Positions 44,366 through 53,399 of a DNA stretch of 64,000 bases are shown here, piece after piece. Positions within the stretch are counted from its first letter, which is position 1. Every line of letters begins with the position of its first letter. A program made the translations under genes and the position numbers. A model generated the notes under the pieces. The model saw nothing but the letters and a program-made list of their open reading frames with translations. It was not told where the DNA came from and made no database searches. This DNA comes from Myxococcales bacterium (GTDB taxonomy: Bacteria; Myxococcota_A; Polyangia; Polyangiales; Ga0077539): the NCBI GenBank assembly GCA_016793325.1, contig JAEUKI010000094.1, positions 239,736-303,735 of the forward strand, written 5' to 3'.

Positions 44366-45637
44366 TTAACCGTCAGTGCGCGCGAGCACGGCGCGGGCGT
44401 GGGCCTCGAGCCCTTCGAGCCGCGCCAACGAGACGATCGCGTCCGCGTGACGCGCGAGCGCCTCACGCGAATAGCGAATCACCGACGTGCGCGTGACGAA
44501 GTCGTACACGCCCAACGGCGACGAGAACCGCACCGCGCCTCCCGTCGGCAGCACGTGCGAGGGGCCCGCGAGATAGTCACCCGCGGCCTCGGGCGTGAAG
44601 TCCCCGAGAAACGCCGCGCCCGCGGCGTCGATCTTCGCGAAGAGCGCCTCGGGGTCGCGCACGAGCAACGCGAGGTGCTCTGCGGCGAGCACGGTCGCGA
44701 CGCGCGCGGCCTCGTCGAGAGAGCCCGCGACGAACGCATACCCGTGCTCGCGCACGCTCACTTCGGCGACGTGCTTTCGCGGGAGCACCTCGAGCTGGCG
44801 CGCGACCTCGCTCGCCACGCGCTCGGCCATCGCGCGCGAGAGCGTCACGAGCAGCGGATACGCGGCCTCGTCGTGCTCGGCTTGCGACAACAAATCCGCG
44901 GCCACCACGCGCGGGTCCGCGTGATCGTCGCACACGACGAGGATCTCGCTCGGGCCCGCGAGGCCGTCGACCGCGACCCTTCCGAACACGAGCTTCTTCG
45001 CGGCCGTGACGTACAAGTTGCCCGGTCCGACGATCTTGTCGACGCGCGGAACGCTCTCGGTCCCGAACGCCAACGCCCCGACCGCGACCGCGCCGCCGAG
45101 GTCGAACACGCGGTCGACGCCCGCGAGATACGCCGCCGCGAGCACTTCTCCCGTCGGCCTCGGCGACGTGACGTACAGCTCTCGCACGCCCGCGACGCGC
45201 GCTGGGATCGCCGCCATGAGCACGCTCGACGGGTAGCGCGCCTTTCCGCCGGGCGCGTACACGCCCACGCGCTCGATGGGACGCACGCGCCAGCCGAGCT
45301 CGACGCCGTCACCGTCCGTGAATCGATAGGACGCGTCGCGTTGGTGTTCGTGCAGGGCGCGCACGCGACGCGCGGCGAGCTCGAGCGCGGCTCGCTCGGT
45401 CGAGGGCATCGCGGCGAGCGCCGCTTCCATCGCGGCTCTGTCGTACGCGAGGGGCTCTGGGGCGCGGTGGTCGATCCGCTCGGTGATCGCGACGAGGGCC
45501 TTGTCTCCGCCGCGCTTGACCTCGTCGAGGATCGCGGCGACCGCGGGCTCGACCCGCGCGAGGTCGCTGTCGCCTCGGTCCGAGAGCGCCAACAGTGTCT
45601 GGTCGTACGCGCGGTCGCGCGCTTCGAAGATTCGCAT
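44366..45637 (-). CDS. hisD: Histidinol dehydrogenase
   Basis: 423 residues; catalyses the last two steps of histidine synthesis (L-histidinol to L-histidine with two NAD). Core motifs: GVYAPGGKARYPSSVLM, VGPGNLYVTAAKKLV, DLLSQAEHDEAA and AEHLALLV (zinc and catalytic His/Glu), and GPSHVLPTGG near the C-terminus. Start ATG 45637 gives family length; an upstream in-frame start adds 11 residues. Other his genes are not adjacent. It is divergent from cysS with 69 bases between starts. Confidence 0.95.
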   Translation of the reverse strand: MRIFEARDRAYDQTLLALSDRGDSDLARVEPAVAAILDEVKRGGDKALVAITERIDHRAPEPLAYDRAAMEAALAAMPSTERAALELAARRVRALHEHQRDASYRFTDGDGVELGWRVRPIERVGVYAPGGKARYPSSVLMAAIPARVAGVRELYVTSPRPTGEVLAAAYLAGVDRVFDLGGAVAVGALAFGTESVPRVDKIVGPGNLYVTAAKKLVFGRVAVDGLAGPSEILVVCDDHADPRVVAADLLSQAEHDEAAYPLLVTLSRAMAERVASEVARQLEVLPRKHVAEVSVREHGYAFVAGSLDEAARVATVLAAEHLALLVRDPEALFAKIDAAGAAFLGDFTPEAAGDYLAGPSHVLPTGGAVRFSSPLGVYDFVTRTSVIRYSREALARHADAIVSLARLEGLEAHARAVLARTDG

Positions 45638-45706
45638 CGAGGCGCGGACTATACACAGTCGCGCGTTCACCTTTGGCGGGGAGCGGGCGTATGACTACCG
45701 CCGCCC

Positions 45707-47281
45707 ATGACCGACACACCGTCGCGCGCCCCGCGCGCTGCAAGCTTTCACGTCCACGACACGCTCTCGAACTCGCTTATTCCGCTGCCGCAGCGCGTGG
45801 CCGGCGAGTGTTCGCTCTACGCGTGCGGACCGACGGTCTACAACTTCATTCACCTCGGCAACGCGCGGCCCGCGGTGGTCTTCGACACGCTCGTTCGACA
45901 CCTGCGCGCGTCGGGGACGAAGGTCACGTACGTCCGAAACTTCACGGACATCGACGACAAGATCATTCAGGCCGCGACGCAGACGGGCGAGTCGCCGCGG
46001 GCGCTCGCAGAGCGCTTCGTGCAGGCGTATCGCGAGGACGTCACGGCGCTCGGCTGCGTCCTTCCCGATCACCAGCCGCGCGTGAGCGAGCACTTGCCCG
46101 AGATCATCGCGATGATCGAGACGCTGATCGCGAAGGGGCACGCGTACGTGTCCGAGGGCGATTCCAAAGGTGATGTGTACTTTCGCGTCAAGAGCTTCGC
46201 GGACTACGGAAAGCTCTCGAAGCAGACCGTCGAAGGCCTCGAGCGCGGCGACGTCTCGCGCAAGAACGACGCGGAGGTCAAAGAGTCGAAGCTCGATTTT
46301 GCCCTGTGGAAATCCGCGAAATCTCACGAGCAGCCCGACGCGCGGTGGCCCTCACCGTGGGGCGAAGGGCGCCCCGGATGGCACATCGAGTGTTCGGCGA
46401 TGGCGAAGAAGTGGCTCGGCGAGTCCTTCGATCTGCACGGCGGCGGGCTGGACCTGACGTTTCCACACCACGAGAACGAGATCGCGCAGAGCGAGGCGAG
46501 CAACGGCGTTCCCTTCGCGTCGTCGTGGATGCACAACGCGATGATCCTCGTGAACGGAAAGAAGATGGCCAAGAGCGAAGCGGCCAACTATCCGCCCGAG
46601 ATTCGTCACGCCATGATCCTGCGAAACCTCCTCGCCCTCGTCGACGCAGAGGCCGTGCGCTTGTGGCTGCTCGGGACGCACTACCGCGCAGACGTGAACT
46701 TCGAAGTCGCCGTCGACATGGACGCGCAGCCCGGGGCGGACGGGCTTCGACCGACGAAGTTTCCCTTGCTCGACGAGAGCGAGCGTCGCGTCGAGTACTT
46801 CTACGACACCCGCGCTCGGATGAACGCGCGAGCGCAGCGCGCGCAAGGCGCGAAAGAGCCCAGCGACGCGCACCCCATTCGAGCCATCGTGCGCGCGTTC
46901 GACGCCGCGCTCGACGACGACCTCAACACGCCTGTCGCGCTCGCGCAGGTGGCCGAGCTCTACAAGCGCGCCAACGAGCTGTGCGACCAGAACCGCAAGG
47001 ACCCCGTCGAGACGCGCGCGCTGCTCGAGGCGCTCGAACACACGGCGTCCGTGCTCGGGATCGCCAACGGCGACCCAGCGACCTTCGCGCGGCGCGTCCG
47101 AGACCGCCGAGCCAAGCAGCGCAACATCGACGTGGCCGAGATCGACGGCCTCGTCCAAGAGCGCACCACCGCTCGAAAAAACAAAGACTTCGCCCGGTCC
47201 GACGCGATCCGAGCGACCTTGTCCGAGCGCGGGATCGAAGTGCGCGACGAGGCAGGAGGATCTGTCTGGCGCATCGTGTAA
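45707..47281 (+). CDS. cysS: Cysteinyl-tRNA synthetase
   Basis: 524 residues. The HIGH-like motif is in YACGPTVYNFIHLGNARP (near residue 40), zinc ligands are in the HIECSAM and GGGLDLTFPHHENEIAQSE regions, and the KMSKS motif is present as KMAKS. The C-terminal anticodon-binding helices end VWRIV. It charges tRNA-Cys, and is longer than the E. coli enzyme (about 460) mainly after the catalytic core. Followed after 18 bases by the DnaJ-domain gene on the same strand. Confidence 0.96.
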   Translation: MTDTPSRAPRAASFHVHDTLSNSLIPLPQRVAGECSLYACGPTVYNFIHLGNARPAVVFDTLVRHLRASGTKVTYVRNFTDIDDKIIQAATQTGESPRALAERFVQAYREDVTALGCVLPDHQPRVSEHLPEIIAMIETLIAKGHAYVSEGDSKGDVYFRVKSFADYGKLSKQTVEGLERGDVSRKNDAEVKESKLDFALWKSAKSHEQPDARWPSPWGEGRPGWHIECSAMAKKWLGESFDLHGGGLDLTFPHHENEIAQSEASNGVPFASSWMHNAMILVNGKKMAKSEAANYPPEIRHAMILRNLLALVDAEAVRLWLLGTHYRADVNFEVAVDMDAQPGADGLRPTKFPLLDESERRVEYFYDTRARMNARAQRAQGAKEPSDAHPIRAIVRAFDAALDDDLNTPVALAQVAELYKRANELCDQNRKDPVETRALLEALEHTASVLGIANGDPATFARRVRDRRAKQRNIDVAEIDGLVQERTTARKNKDFARSDAIRATLSERGIEVRDEAGGSVWRIV

Positions 47282-47299
47282 CGTAGCAGCGCCGCTCCC

Positions 47300-48997
47300 G
47301 TGACTAGCCCAAGTCGTCCCCACCCGACCGCCGAGGGTCGCTTCGGCAAAACGCCCTTCGCGCACGTGCTCTTGTACATCCGCGAGCGAGCGCTGAGCGG
47401 AACGCTCTCGGTCGATGGCCCCGCCGGCGGACCGCTCGCGGGCGAGCACTTCTTCGTCTTCGAGCAAGGCGCGCTCGCGCAATCGTGGCTCGCGACCGGG
47501 CTCGACAAGCTCGGCGACGTGCTCGTCGAAAGCAAGCACATGCCCGCCGCAGCGCGAAAAGACGCAGACGTGCTTCTGCAATCGACGCAGCAGCTCGCCG
47601 GCGAGGTCTTCGTCGAAATGGGCCTTTGCGACGAGCGCGCGATCATCGAGGCGCTCGTCGAGCAGAACCACCGCCGCGCCCTGCACATCTTCTCGCTCGG
47701 CAACGCGACGTACCGCTTCTATCAAGACATCGACCTGCTCCAGAGCTTCGGCCGCGAGCGCTACTCGATCGACGTTCTCTCGATCGTCTGGCGCGGCGTG
47801 AGCGCGTCGCCGCCGCACGCGTCGATCGATCAAGTGCTCACGCGCGTCGGGGACTCTCCCATTTCGCTCAAGCCCAACGCGCAGCTCGACGCGTTTTCGT
47901 TCGGCGACGACGTACAACCGCTGCTCGACGTGCTGCGGCTCGGCCCCGCGACGGTGCGGGATCTTCAGTCGTTTTCGAAGGACCCCGAGCACGCGCGGGT
48001 CCTCGCGTACGTGCTGCTCACGTCGAAGCAAGCCGAGGCGGACCTCACAGGGCGAGGCTCGGTCACGCCGCCTCCGCCCGCGCGCAGCTCGACGCCCTCA
48101 CCGACGCCCACACAATCAACGGGCGGCGCGTCGCCGTCGCTTCCGCCGCCGCTGCCGACGGCGCACGCCGCGCAACCAACGCCCGCAGCGCGACCCGCGC
48201 CTCCGCCGCCCGCGGTGGGGATGGTCGATCCCAAGGCGCTCGAAGCAGACGTCCTCTTTCGACAGATGGACGAGCAGACCTACTACGAGATGCTCGGGCT
48301 CGCGAAGACCGCGTCGAGCGACGACATTCGCGCGTCGTTCGTGAAGCTCGCCGCGAAGTGGCACCCGGATCGCGCGCCGACGCCCGTCGCCAAAGAAGCG
48401 TTTCAGCGCGTGTTCAGCATGATCAACGAGGCGCACCAGACGCTCTCGGACGACACGATGCGCACGCGCTACAACCGCATCGCGTCCGATGGTGGCGGGA
48501 CGCCCGCGGCTCAGCGCAAGGTCAACGCGATGCTCGAGGCCGCGACGCTCGCGCAAAAAGCAGACATTCACCTCAAGCGCCGCGACTTCGTCGAGGCCGA
48601 GAAGCTCGCGCGCGAAGCGGTCGCGCTGCACCGCGAAGACCCCTCGGTGCTCACGGTGCTCGGCGCCGTGCTGCTCGAGCGGGGCGCGCCCGAGCTCGTC
48701 GACGAAGCGATCGCGACGATCACCGAAGCGGTCACGCTCTCGGAGAAAAACGATCGCGCGCAGACGCTCCTCGCGCAGGCGTACAAGCGCAAGGGCGACG
48801 CAGCGAAAGCGCTCGTTCACTTCAAGCTCGCGCTCGAGGCCAACCCGAAGAACATCGACGCTGCGCGAGAGGTTCGCCTCGCGGACATCCGCGCACGCGG
48901 CGGCGGAGACGCAGCGAAGAAGGACGAACCCGCGAAGGGCGGCAGCGAGAAGCCCACGACCGCAGGCGGGCTGTTCTCGAAGCTGTTCAAGCGCTGA
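47300..48997 (+). CDS. DUF4388, DnaJ and TPR fusion protein
   Basis: 565 residues from GTG 47300. The N-terminal third (about 15-190) has the DUF4388-like start FAHVLLYIRERALSGTLSVD and FVFEQGALAQSWLATG. A Pro/Ser/Thr linker spans about 250-310. The J domain (about 325-385) carries YYEMLGLAKTASSDDI and the essential HPD in AKWHPDRAP. The C-terminal 170 residues are helical with TPR-like repeats (HLKRRDFVEAEKLAREA and AYKRKGDAAKALVHF). It could recruit an Hsp70 partner to a scaffold. Polyangiales have many such fusions. Cotranscribed with cysS by spacing. Confidence 0.85.
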   Translation: MTSPSRPHPTAEGRFGKTPFAHVLLYIRERALSGTLSVDGPAGGPLAGEHFFVFEQGALAQSWLATGLDKLGDVLVESKHMPAAARKDADVLLQSTQQLAGEVFVEMGLCDERAIIEALVEQNHRRALHIFSLGNATYRFYQDIDLLQSFGRERYSIDVLSIVWRGVSASPPHASIDQVLTRVGDSPISLKPNAQLDAFSFGDDVQPLLDVLRLGPATVRDLQSFSKDPEHARVLAYVLLTSKQAEADLTGRGSVTPPPPARSSTPSPTPTQSTGGASPSLPPPLPTAHAAQPTPAARPAPPPPAVGMVDPKALEADVLFRQMDEQTYYEMLGLAKTASSDDIRASFVKLAAKWHPDRAPTPVAKEAFQRVFSMINEAHQTLSDDTMRTRYNRIASDGGGTPAAQRKVNAMLEAATLAQKADIHLKRRDFVEAEKLAREAVALHREDPSVLTVLGAVLLERGAPELVDEAIATITEAVTLSEKNDRAQTLLAQAYKRKGDAAKALVHFKLALEANPKNIDAAREVRLADIRARGGGDAAKKDEPAKGGSEKPTTAGGLFSKLFKR

Positions 48998-49157
48998 GCC
49001 GCGAGCGGAGCGGAGATGCGACCGTAGCGTGTGGGACGAGAGAGAATGCGTGAATCCCGCGGTACGCGATCGCGCGTAAAGTGATCGAAGCGTGCGAAGC
49101 GCGACCGAGCGAAACGAGCCTGAGGTGAGCGCGGGAGGAACGAGGGCGGCGCGTTGG
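48998..49157. other. Gene-free spacer before the repeat structure
   Basis: 160 bases after the DnaJ-domain gene. Nothing supports a gene or RNA; the composition matches the flanks and shades into the 26-bp repeats. Confidence 0.4.
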
Positions 49158-49287
49158 CGAGCGAAATGGGCGTGGTTCGCTCGCGTGGAAAACGCGATTC
49201 ACGTAGTCGCGTGGGAAACACGCGTCACGCGATCGCGTGGGAAACACGTGTGGCGCGATCCCGATGAAACACGATCAACGCGGTCCC
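49158..49287 (-). repeat. Left block of 26-bp repeats, inverted relative to the right block
   Basis: Five units of exactly 26 bases (starting 49158, 49184, 49210, 49236 and 49262). The middle three begin GCGTGG and contain GGGAAACACG or close variants. They are the reverse complement of the units at 49573-49780, and the outer two are more diverged. Confidence 0.85.
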
Positions 49288-49580
49288 CGTTGGCGTAGCC
49301 AACGGGCTAGGCCGCCTCGAAGACGAGGCGGAGATGTGGCGCAAAGCGCCACCGGAGAGTCGCGCGTTGGCGACGAGATCGACGACGCAAACGTGTTCAC
49401 CCGCGTAGATCGTGATGCCGGTGTGCCCGACGTTGCGCACGAGCGCTCGTCGTCTCGATCGCTCCGCCGCTCGTACGCTGGTCCGGCTTCGCCGGACATC
49501 TCCGCCTCGTCTTCGAGGCGGCCTAGCCCGTTGGCTACGCCAACGGGGACCGCGTCGATCGTGTCTCATCGGGATCGCGC
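49254..49580. repeat. Long inverted repeat made of two three-hairpin modules
   Basis: Arms 49254-49338 and 49496-49580 are reverse complements with about two mismatches, around a 157-bp spacer. Each arm folds on its own. Left hairpins: 49287-49307 (9-bp stem, GTA loop), 49313-49332 (CCGCCTCG/CGAGGCGG, AAGA loop) and 49337-49353 (GTGGCGC/GCGCCAC, AAA loop). Right hairpins mirror them: 49481-49497 (GTCCGGC/GCCGGAC), 49502-49521 and 49527-49547. The third hairpins differ in sequence but keep their place and form. No gene is supported; both strands read the same Arg-rich peptide because of the symmetry. Confidence 0.9.
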
Positions 49581-49780
49581 CACACGCGTTTCACTCGCGA
49601 TCGTGCCACGCGCGTTTCGCACACGATCGCGCCACACGCGTTTCACTCGCGATCGTGCCACACGCGTTTCACTCGCGATCGTGCCACACGCGTTTCGCAC
49701 ACGATCGCGTGACGCGCGTTTCACTCGCGGTCGCGTGCCCCGTGTTCCCCACGCGATCGCGCCACGCGTGTTTCCCACGC
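49573..49780 (+). repeat. Eight tandem 26-bp repeats
   Basis: Eight exact-length units, 49573 to 49780. The consensus begins GATCGCGCCACACGCGTTTC and ends with six more bases (ACTCGC); two units end GCACAC instead. The last two units are more diverged. Units abut with no unique spacers, so this is not a CRISPR array. Confidence 0.9.
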
Positions 49781-49839
49781 GCTCCCCATGCTCGCTTCGC
49801 TCGCGTTCGCCCCACGCGGCTCACGCCTGCGATCGCCCC

Positions 49840-50718
49840 TTACTCGCCGAGGCGCAGCGTGACGGCGGAGTCGAAGATCACCGCGGCGTTGTCGACGTTG
49901 GCGAGCGCGAACGGGCGCACTCCGACGCGATGAACCACCAAGCGGCCGACGGACGCGGTGCGCGCGATGCGCTCGGCCCACGCGGCGTCGATCTCGAGCG
50001 AGCCCGCGTCGTCGCGCGCCGAACAGACGACGGGCACCGCGTGTTCGCTCGCGCTTCCTTCGAAGTGGGCGACGATGAAGTCCGAGGCGTCTCCGCGGGT
50101 CCAGCGAAGCGAGAACGCGCCGCGCGGCAAGCGAACGGCGCCGCTGTTCGCCCCGATGACCTGATCGCCCACAGAGAAGCCCGAGAGTGCTTCGGGCGCG
50201 CGCGCTTCGACGTCGAACGCAGGGATGCGCGCAGAGGTGTTGCCCGCCGCGTGAAACTGCCAGCGCGATCCCTCGATCTCGCCCTCGGCCGCGTACACGA
50301 CACCCGAGACGACCCTGAACAAGTCTGGCAAACGCCGCGGCTCGAGCGCGAGCGTGTGCGCGCCAGAGCGGACTTCGAGCGCGCCGACGTCGAGCAGTCG
50401 AACCTCGGCTCTGGAGCTCTGGTCGGACTCTCGAGGCTCTTGCTGACTACAGCCAACGGCCTCTGGAATCGCTGGCGTCCCGAGCAGCTCGGGCAACGCC
50501 CCGCGCGCCACACCCGTGAACTGAACGAACCGCGCGCCGACTTGGACCGAGAGCGCAGAGCTGGTCGAAGGGATCGTGGCGCGGCGTTCGACGACGAGCA
50601 GCGCGGACGTGCGCGGCGTATCGAGCGCGGGATCGCTAGCGAGTTCGCCCATTTGCGGCCCGCCGACGCAGGCGCCGACGAAGAGCATGGGGGCGATGGA
50701 CGCGATCCGGCGATTCAC
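49840..50718 (-). CDS. Lipoprotein of unknown function
   Basis: 292 residues. MNRRIASIAPMLFVGAC gives a short signal with lipobox VGAC at residue 17. The mature protein is Ala/Arg/Val-rich with beta-type strands (SALSVQVGARFVQFTG; IEGSRWQFHAAGN) and three cysteines. No known domain or catalytic motif. It ends close to the repeat structure at 49573-49780, and the CAP-domain gene lies 73 bases upstream on the same strand. Confidence 0.72.
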   Translation of the reverse strand: MNRRIASIAPMLFVGACVGGPQMGELASDPALDTPRTSALLVVERRATIPSTSSALSVQVGARFVQFTGVARGALPELLGTPAIPEAVGCSQQEPRESDQSSRAEVRLLDVGALEVRSGAHTLALEPRRLPDLFRVVSGVVYAAEGEIEGSRWQFHAAGNTSARIPAFDVEARAPEALSGFSVGDQVIGANSGAVRLPRGAFSLRWTRGDASDFIVAHFEGSASEHAVPVVCSARDDAGSLEIDAAWAERIARTASVGRLVVHRVGVRPFALANVDNAAVIFDSAVTLRLGE

Positions 50719-50791
50719 GAAGACAGCCTATCCGTTGGCTCGGCGGGACGCAAATGGAGCCCGAGGGTTGTCCGCGGGCGCCTACAAGCGT

Positions 50792-51850
50792 TCAGCGGGT
50801 GGTGAACGCCCATGTGCGCTCGAAGTTCGAGCCGTTGACCGCGCCGCGGAGGCGCACGACGAACTCCGTCTGCGCGGGCAGCTGCTGGTTGGCGTAGAGA
50901 AACACGTCCGGGGCGTTGCGGAGGTTCGCGTCGTTGGCGCGCGAGATGAACGTGTGCTCGACCGGGTCGCACTGGTTGCTGCTCGGCGACGAGCGAAACA
51001 GCTCGTGGGATGTCACTTCGAAATTGCCGTCGTTGAAGTGCGCGGAGACCACCGTGCCCGAGGACATTCCTCGGGGCCACGTTCCGAGCGTTCCGGGGGC
51101 GGGAGGCGTTGGGCCCTCGAGGTCGCCGCGAAAGCCCGTCGGCACATCGGTCTGACCCGGCACAGGAAACACCACGAACCCCGCGGGCCTCGTCGGCATC
51201 GCCCCGCTTCGAGGCGTCGCGAAGTCCATCACGTTGTGAAACGCCTCGCGGGATCCGAACGGTCCGCGCACGCGGCCGTAGCCAATGTGCACGTACTCGA
51301 AGCGCATGAACGGCTTGCGGTGATAGACGGTCCAAATCCACTCGTCCACGGCGCTCTCGGGCGTATCCGCCCAGTCGATCACCTCGCCGTACGTGCTCCA
51401 CTGGTAGCCCGCGGCGGTGATCCTCGCGCCAGGATCGCGCCCCGTGAACCCGTTGCATCCCGCGGCGTTCGTCTGGTTGTGCGCGCCCGGCCAACAGGAC
51501 TGCTGGTTGGTCGCCATGAACTGCGCGTGCTGCGTCGCGGCCTCGTCGACCTGCGCGTTTCCATCGATCGGCGCGAGGCCCGCGGCGGTGCGCCAACGAT
51601 TGGTGCGAACGAGGGCCGCGCGTTGCTCGGGCGTCGCGGACGCGGCGGGTGTTCCCGAGGTTGCGTAGCGATAGTCGGGAGGGCCGCGATCCGCGCACAC
51701 GCACGGGTTGGTGCAGTTGGTGGGCCGGACGGGTCCGCCGTCGTCCGTGGGCATGGTCATCGGGCCGCCGCACGCAGCCACGAGCGCAAACACAGGACAG
51801 AAGCGCCGCAGCGCGTCGGGAGAGCGTTCGATCCGGGCAACCGAAGACAT
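50792..51850 (-). CDS. CAP/SCP-domain lipoprotein
   Basis: 352 residues. Start ATG 51850 gives signal SPDALRRFCPVFALVAACGG with lipobox VAAC. The CAP domain (about 80-230) has LVRTNRWRTAAGLAPIDG, then DEAATQHAQFMATN, the VIDWADTPESAVDEW helix and YVHIGYGRV, the conserved order of SCP/PR-1 proteins. His and Glu of the CAP cavity are present (QHAQ; EVIDW). After it come about 100 residues with VVSAHFNDGNFEVTS, an unrecognised beta domain. Periplasmic or surface anchored. Divergent from nagZ with 64 bases between starts. Confidence 0.85.
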   Translation of the reverse strand: MSSVARIERSPDALRRFCPVFALVAACGGPMTMPTDDGGPVRPTNCTNPCVCADRGPPDYRYATSGTPAASATPEQRAALVRTNRWRTAAGLAPIDGNAQVDEAATQHAQFMATNQQSCWPGAHNQTNAAGCNGFTGRDPGARITAAGYQWSTYGEVIDWADTPESAVDEWIWTVYHRKPFMRFEYVHIGYGRVRGPFGSREAFHNVMDFATPRSGAMPTRPAGFVVFPVPGQTDVPTGFRGDLEGPTPPAPGTLGTWPRGMSSGTVVSAHFNDGNFEVTSHELFRSSPSSNQCDPVEHTFISRANDANLRNAPDVFLYANQQLPAQTEFVVRLRGAVNGSNFERTWAFTTR

Positions 51851-51914
51851 GCTCGAGATCATCGCACGATTCGCGACGAGCGACGAACGCAGCGGTATAA
51901 GCCCCGACACGATC

Positions 51915-53021
51915 ATGGCCATGGCACTCGACGACTACGATCGCCTCGCAGGCGCGGTCATCGTGGGCGGATTCGACGGTCTCGTCGCGCCGCCCGAGCT
52001 TCTCTCGCGCATCGCGGATGGACGCCTCGCGGGCGTCACGATCTTCAAGCGCAACATCGAGTCTCCCTCGCAGCTCGCGCGCATGGTGGACGCGATGGCG
52101 ATCGCTGCGCGCGTGGCGTCTCGACCGCCGCCGCTCGTGTCCATCGATCAAGAGGGAGGTCGCGTCGCGAGGCTCCGCGCGCCGCTCATCGAGCTCCCGC
52201 CGATGCGACGCTTCGGCGAGTACGACGACACGGCCCTCACGCGACGCGCGCTCGCGCTGCTCGCGACGCAGCTCGCCGCCCTCGGATGCACGACGGACTT
52301 CGCGCCCGTGGCAGACGTCGACTCCAACCCTGCCAACCCTGTCATCGGCGATCGGTCGTTTTCGCGCGATCCCGAGCGCTGCGCGCGGCACGTCGTCGCG
52401 GCGATCGAGGGCCTTCGCGCGAGCGGCGTGCTCGCGTGCGCGAAGCACTTTCCGGGGCACGGAGACACGGAGCTCGACAGCCACCTCGCGCTGCCTGTGT
52501 TGCGCCACGATCGCGCGAGGATCGATGGGGTCGAGCTCGTTCCGTTTCGCGCGGCGATCGCCGCGGGCGTCGCGAGCGTGATGACCGCGCACGTCGTGTT
52601 CGAGGGCGTCGAAAACGATCTGCCCGCGACGCTCTCGAAGAAGATCGTGACGGACCTTCTGCGACGAGAGCTGGGCTTCGAGGGCGTGTGCTTCAGCGAC
52701 GATCTGCACATGAAGGCCGTCGCCGATCGCTTCGGCGTTCCCGAGAGCGCGGTGCGTTCGATCGAAGCGGGCTGCGACGCGCTGCTCGTGTGCACGGACA
52801 TGGACTCGCACGAGGCCGCGCGGATCGCGCTGGCGTCGCGCGCGAGGACCGACGCCACGTTCGCAGAGCGACTGCGCGGAGCAGGTGAGCGGCTGCGCAA
52901 GATGCGCGAGAGCGCTCCGCCAGCGCCGATCACGGACAACGCCGCGCTCGAAGCGCTGTGGAAGAGCGAAGAAGCGCTCGCGCTCGCCGCGGAGCTGCGA
53001 ACGAGGGCCGAATCGAGGTAA
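51915..53021 (+). CDS. nagZ: Beta-N-acetylhexosaminidase (GH3, NagZ)
   Basis: 368 residues from ATG 51915 (or 51921). GH3 signatures: SIDQEGGRVARLR near residue 75, KHFPGHGDTELDSH (the catalytic His loop) and FSDDLHMKAV with the nucleophile Asp. NagZ removes N-acetylglucosamine from 1,6-anhydro-muropeptides in peptidoglycan recycling; no signal peptide, so cytoplasmic. The C-terminal 60 residues are a helical tail. The following 110-residue gene starts 14 bases later. A partner amidase or AmpD gene is not in the window. Confidence 0.94.
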   Translation: MAMALDDYDRLAGAVIVGGFDGLVAPPELLSRIADGRLAGVTIFKRNIESPSQLARMVDAMAIAARVASRPPPLVSIDQEGGRVARLRAPLIELPPMRRFGEYDDTALTRRALALLATQLAALGCTTDFAPVADVDSNPANPVIGDRSFSRDPERCARHVVAAIEGLRASGVLACAKHFPGHGDTELDSHLALPVLRHDRARIDGVELVPFRAAIAAGVASVMTAHVVFEGVENDLPATLSKKIVTDLLRRELGFEGVCFSDDLHMKAVADRFGVPESAVRSIEAGCDALLVCTDMDSHEAARIALASRARTDATFAERLRGAGERLRKMRESAPPAPITDNAALEALWKSEEALALAAELRTRAESR

Positions 53022-53034
53022 GCTCGCGCCTGCG

Positions 53035-53367
53035 ATGGCCGTTGGATTTCCTGCGAATCACCAAGAAGAGTTCATGATCCCGCCGACGCTGCACCCCGGC
53101 GTGATCTGGCAGGCGCTGCAGACGATGGGCTGGACCGGCTCGGGGACGCCGGACGGCTCGCAATTTCGTGTGTCGTCGTCGATGTCGTTCGGCTCGTGGG
53201 GCGAGAACATCACCGTGTTTCGCGTGGCGCCCGACCGCATTCAAGTGCGCTCGGAGTGCGCGATGCCGACGCAAGTGTTCGACTGGGGCCGCAACGAGCA
53301 AAACGTGAAGCGCTTCTTCGCGACGCTCGTCGCGCTCGCGAGCGGGCAGCCGCCGCCGAGGTTTTGA
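53035..53367 (+). CDS. Small protein of unknown function
   Basis: 110 residues, starting 14 bases after nagZ. Core VSSSMSFGSWGENITVF and APDRIQVRSECAMPTQVFDWG look like a small alpha-beta protein with one Cys. The C-terminal FFATLVALASGQPPPRF is encoded inside a 70-bp segment that recurs at 54361-54430. No signal peptide or family match. Good codon usage and tight spacing to nagZ support it as real. Downstream GC falls. Confidence 0.7.
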   Translation: MAVGFPANHQEEFMIPPTLHPGVIWQALQTMGWTGSGTPDGSQFRVSSSMSFGSWGENITVFRVAPDRIQVRSECAMPTQVFDWGRNEQNVKRFFATLVALASGQPPPRF

Positions 53368-53385
53368 ATTGTGGGGTCGCCGCAG
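53316..53385 (+). repeat. 70-bp direct repeat, copy 1
   Basis: Covers the last codons of the preceding gene and 18 bases beyond. It matches 54361-54430 with three differences. The copies lie 1045 bp apart and bracket the gene at 53400-54026. Confidence 0.9.
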
Positions 53386-53399
53386 CGCAACGCGGCGCT

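Noticed and set aside
49225..49569. Arg-rich proteins on both strands inside the palindrome
   Set aside because: The same peptide appears on each strand because the DNA is an inverted repeat; there is no start-site or codon evidence for translation.
49573..49780. CRISPR array from eight short repeats
   Set aside because: The units abut without spacers and the same units occur inverted on the other side of a palindrome.
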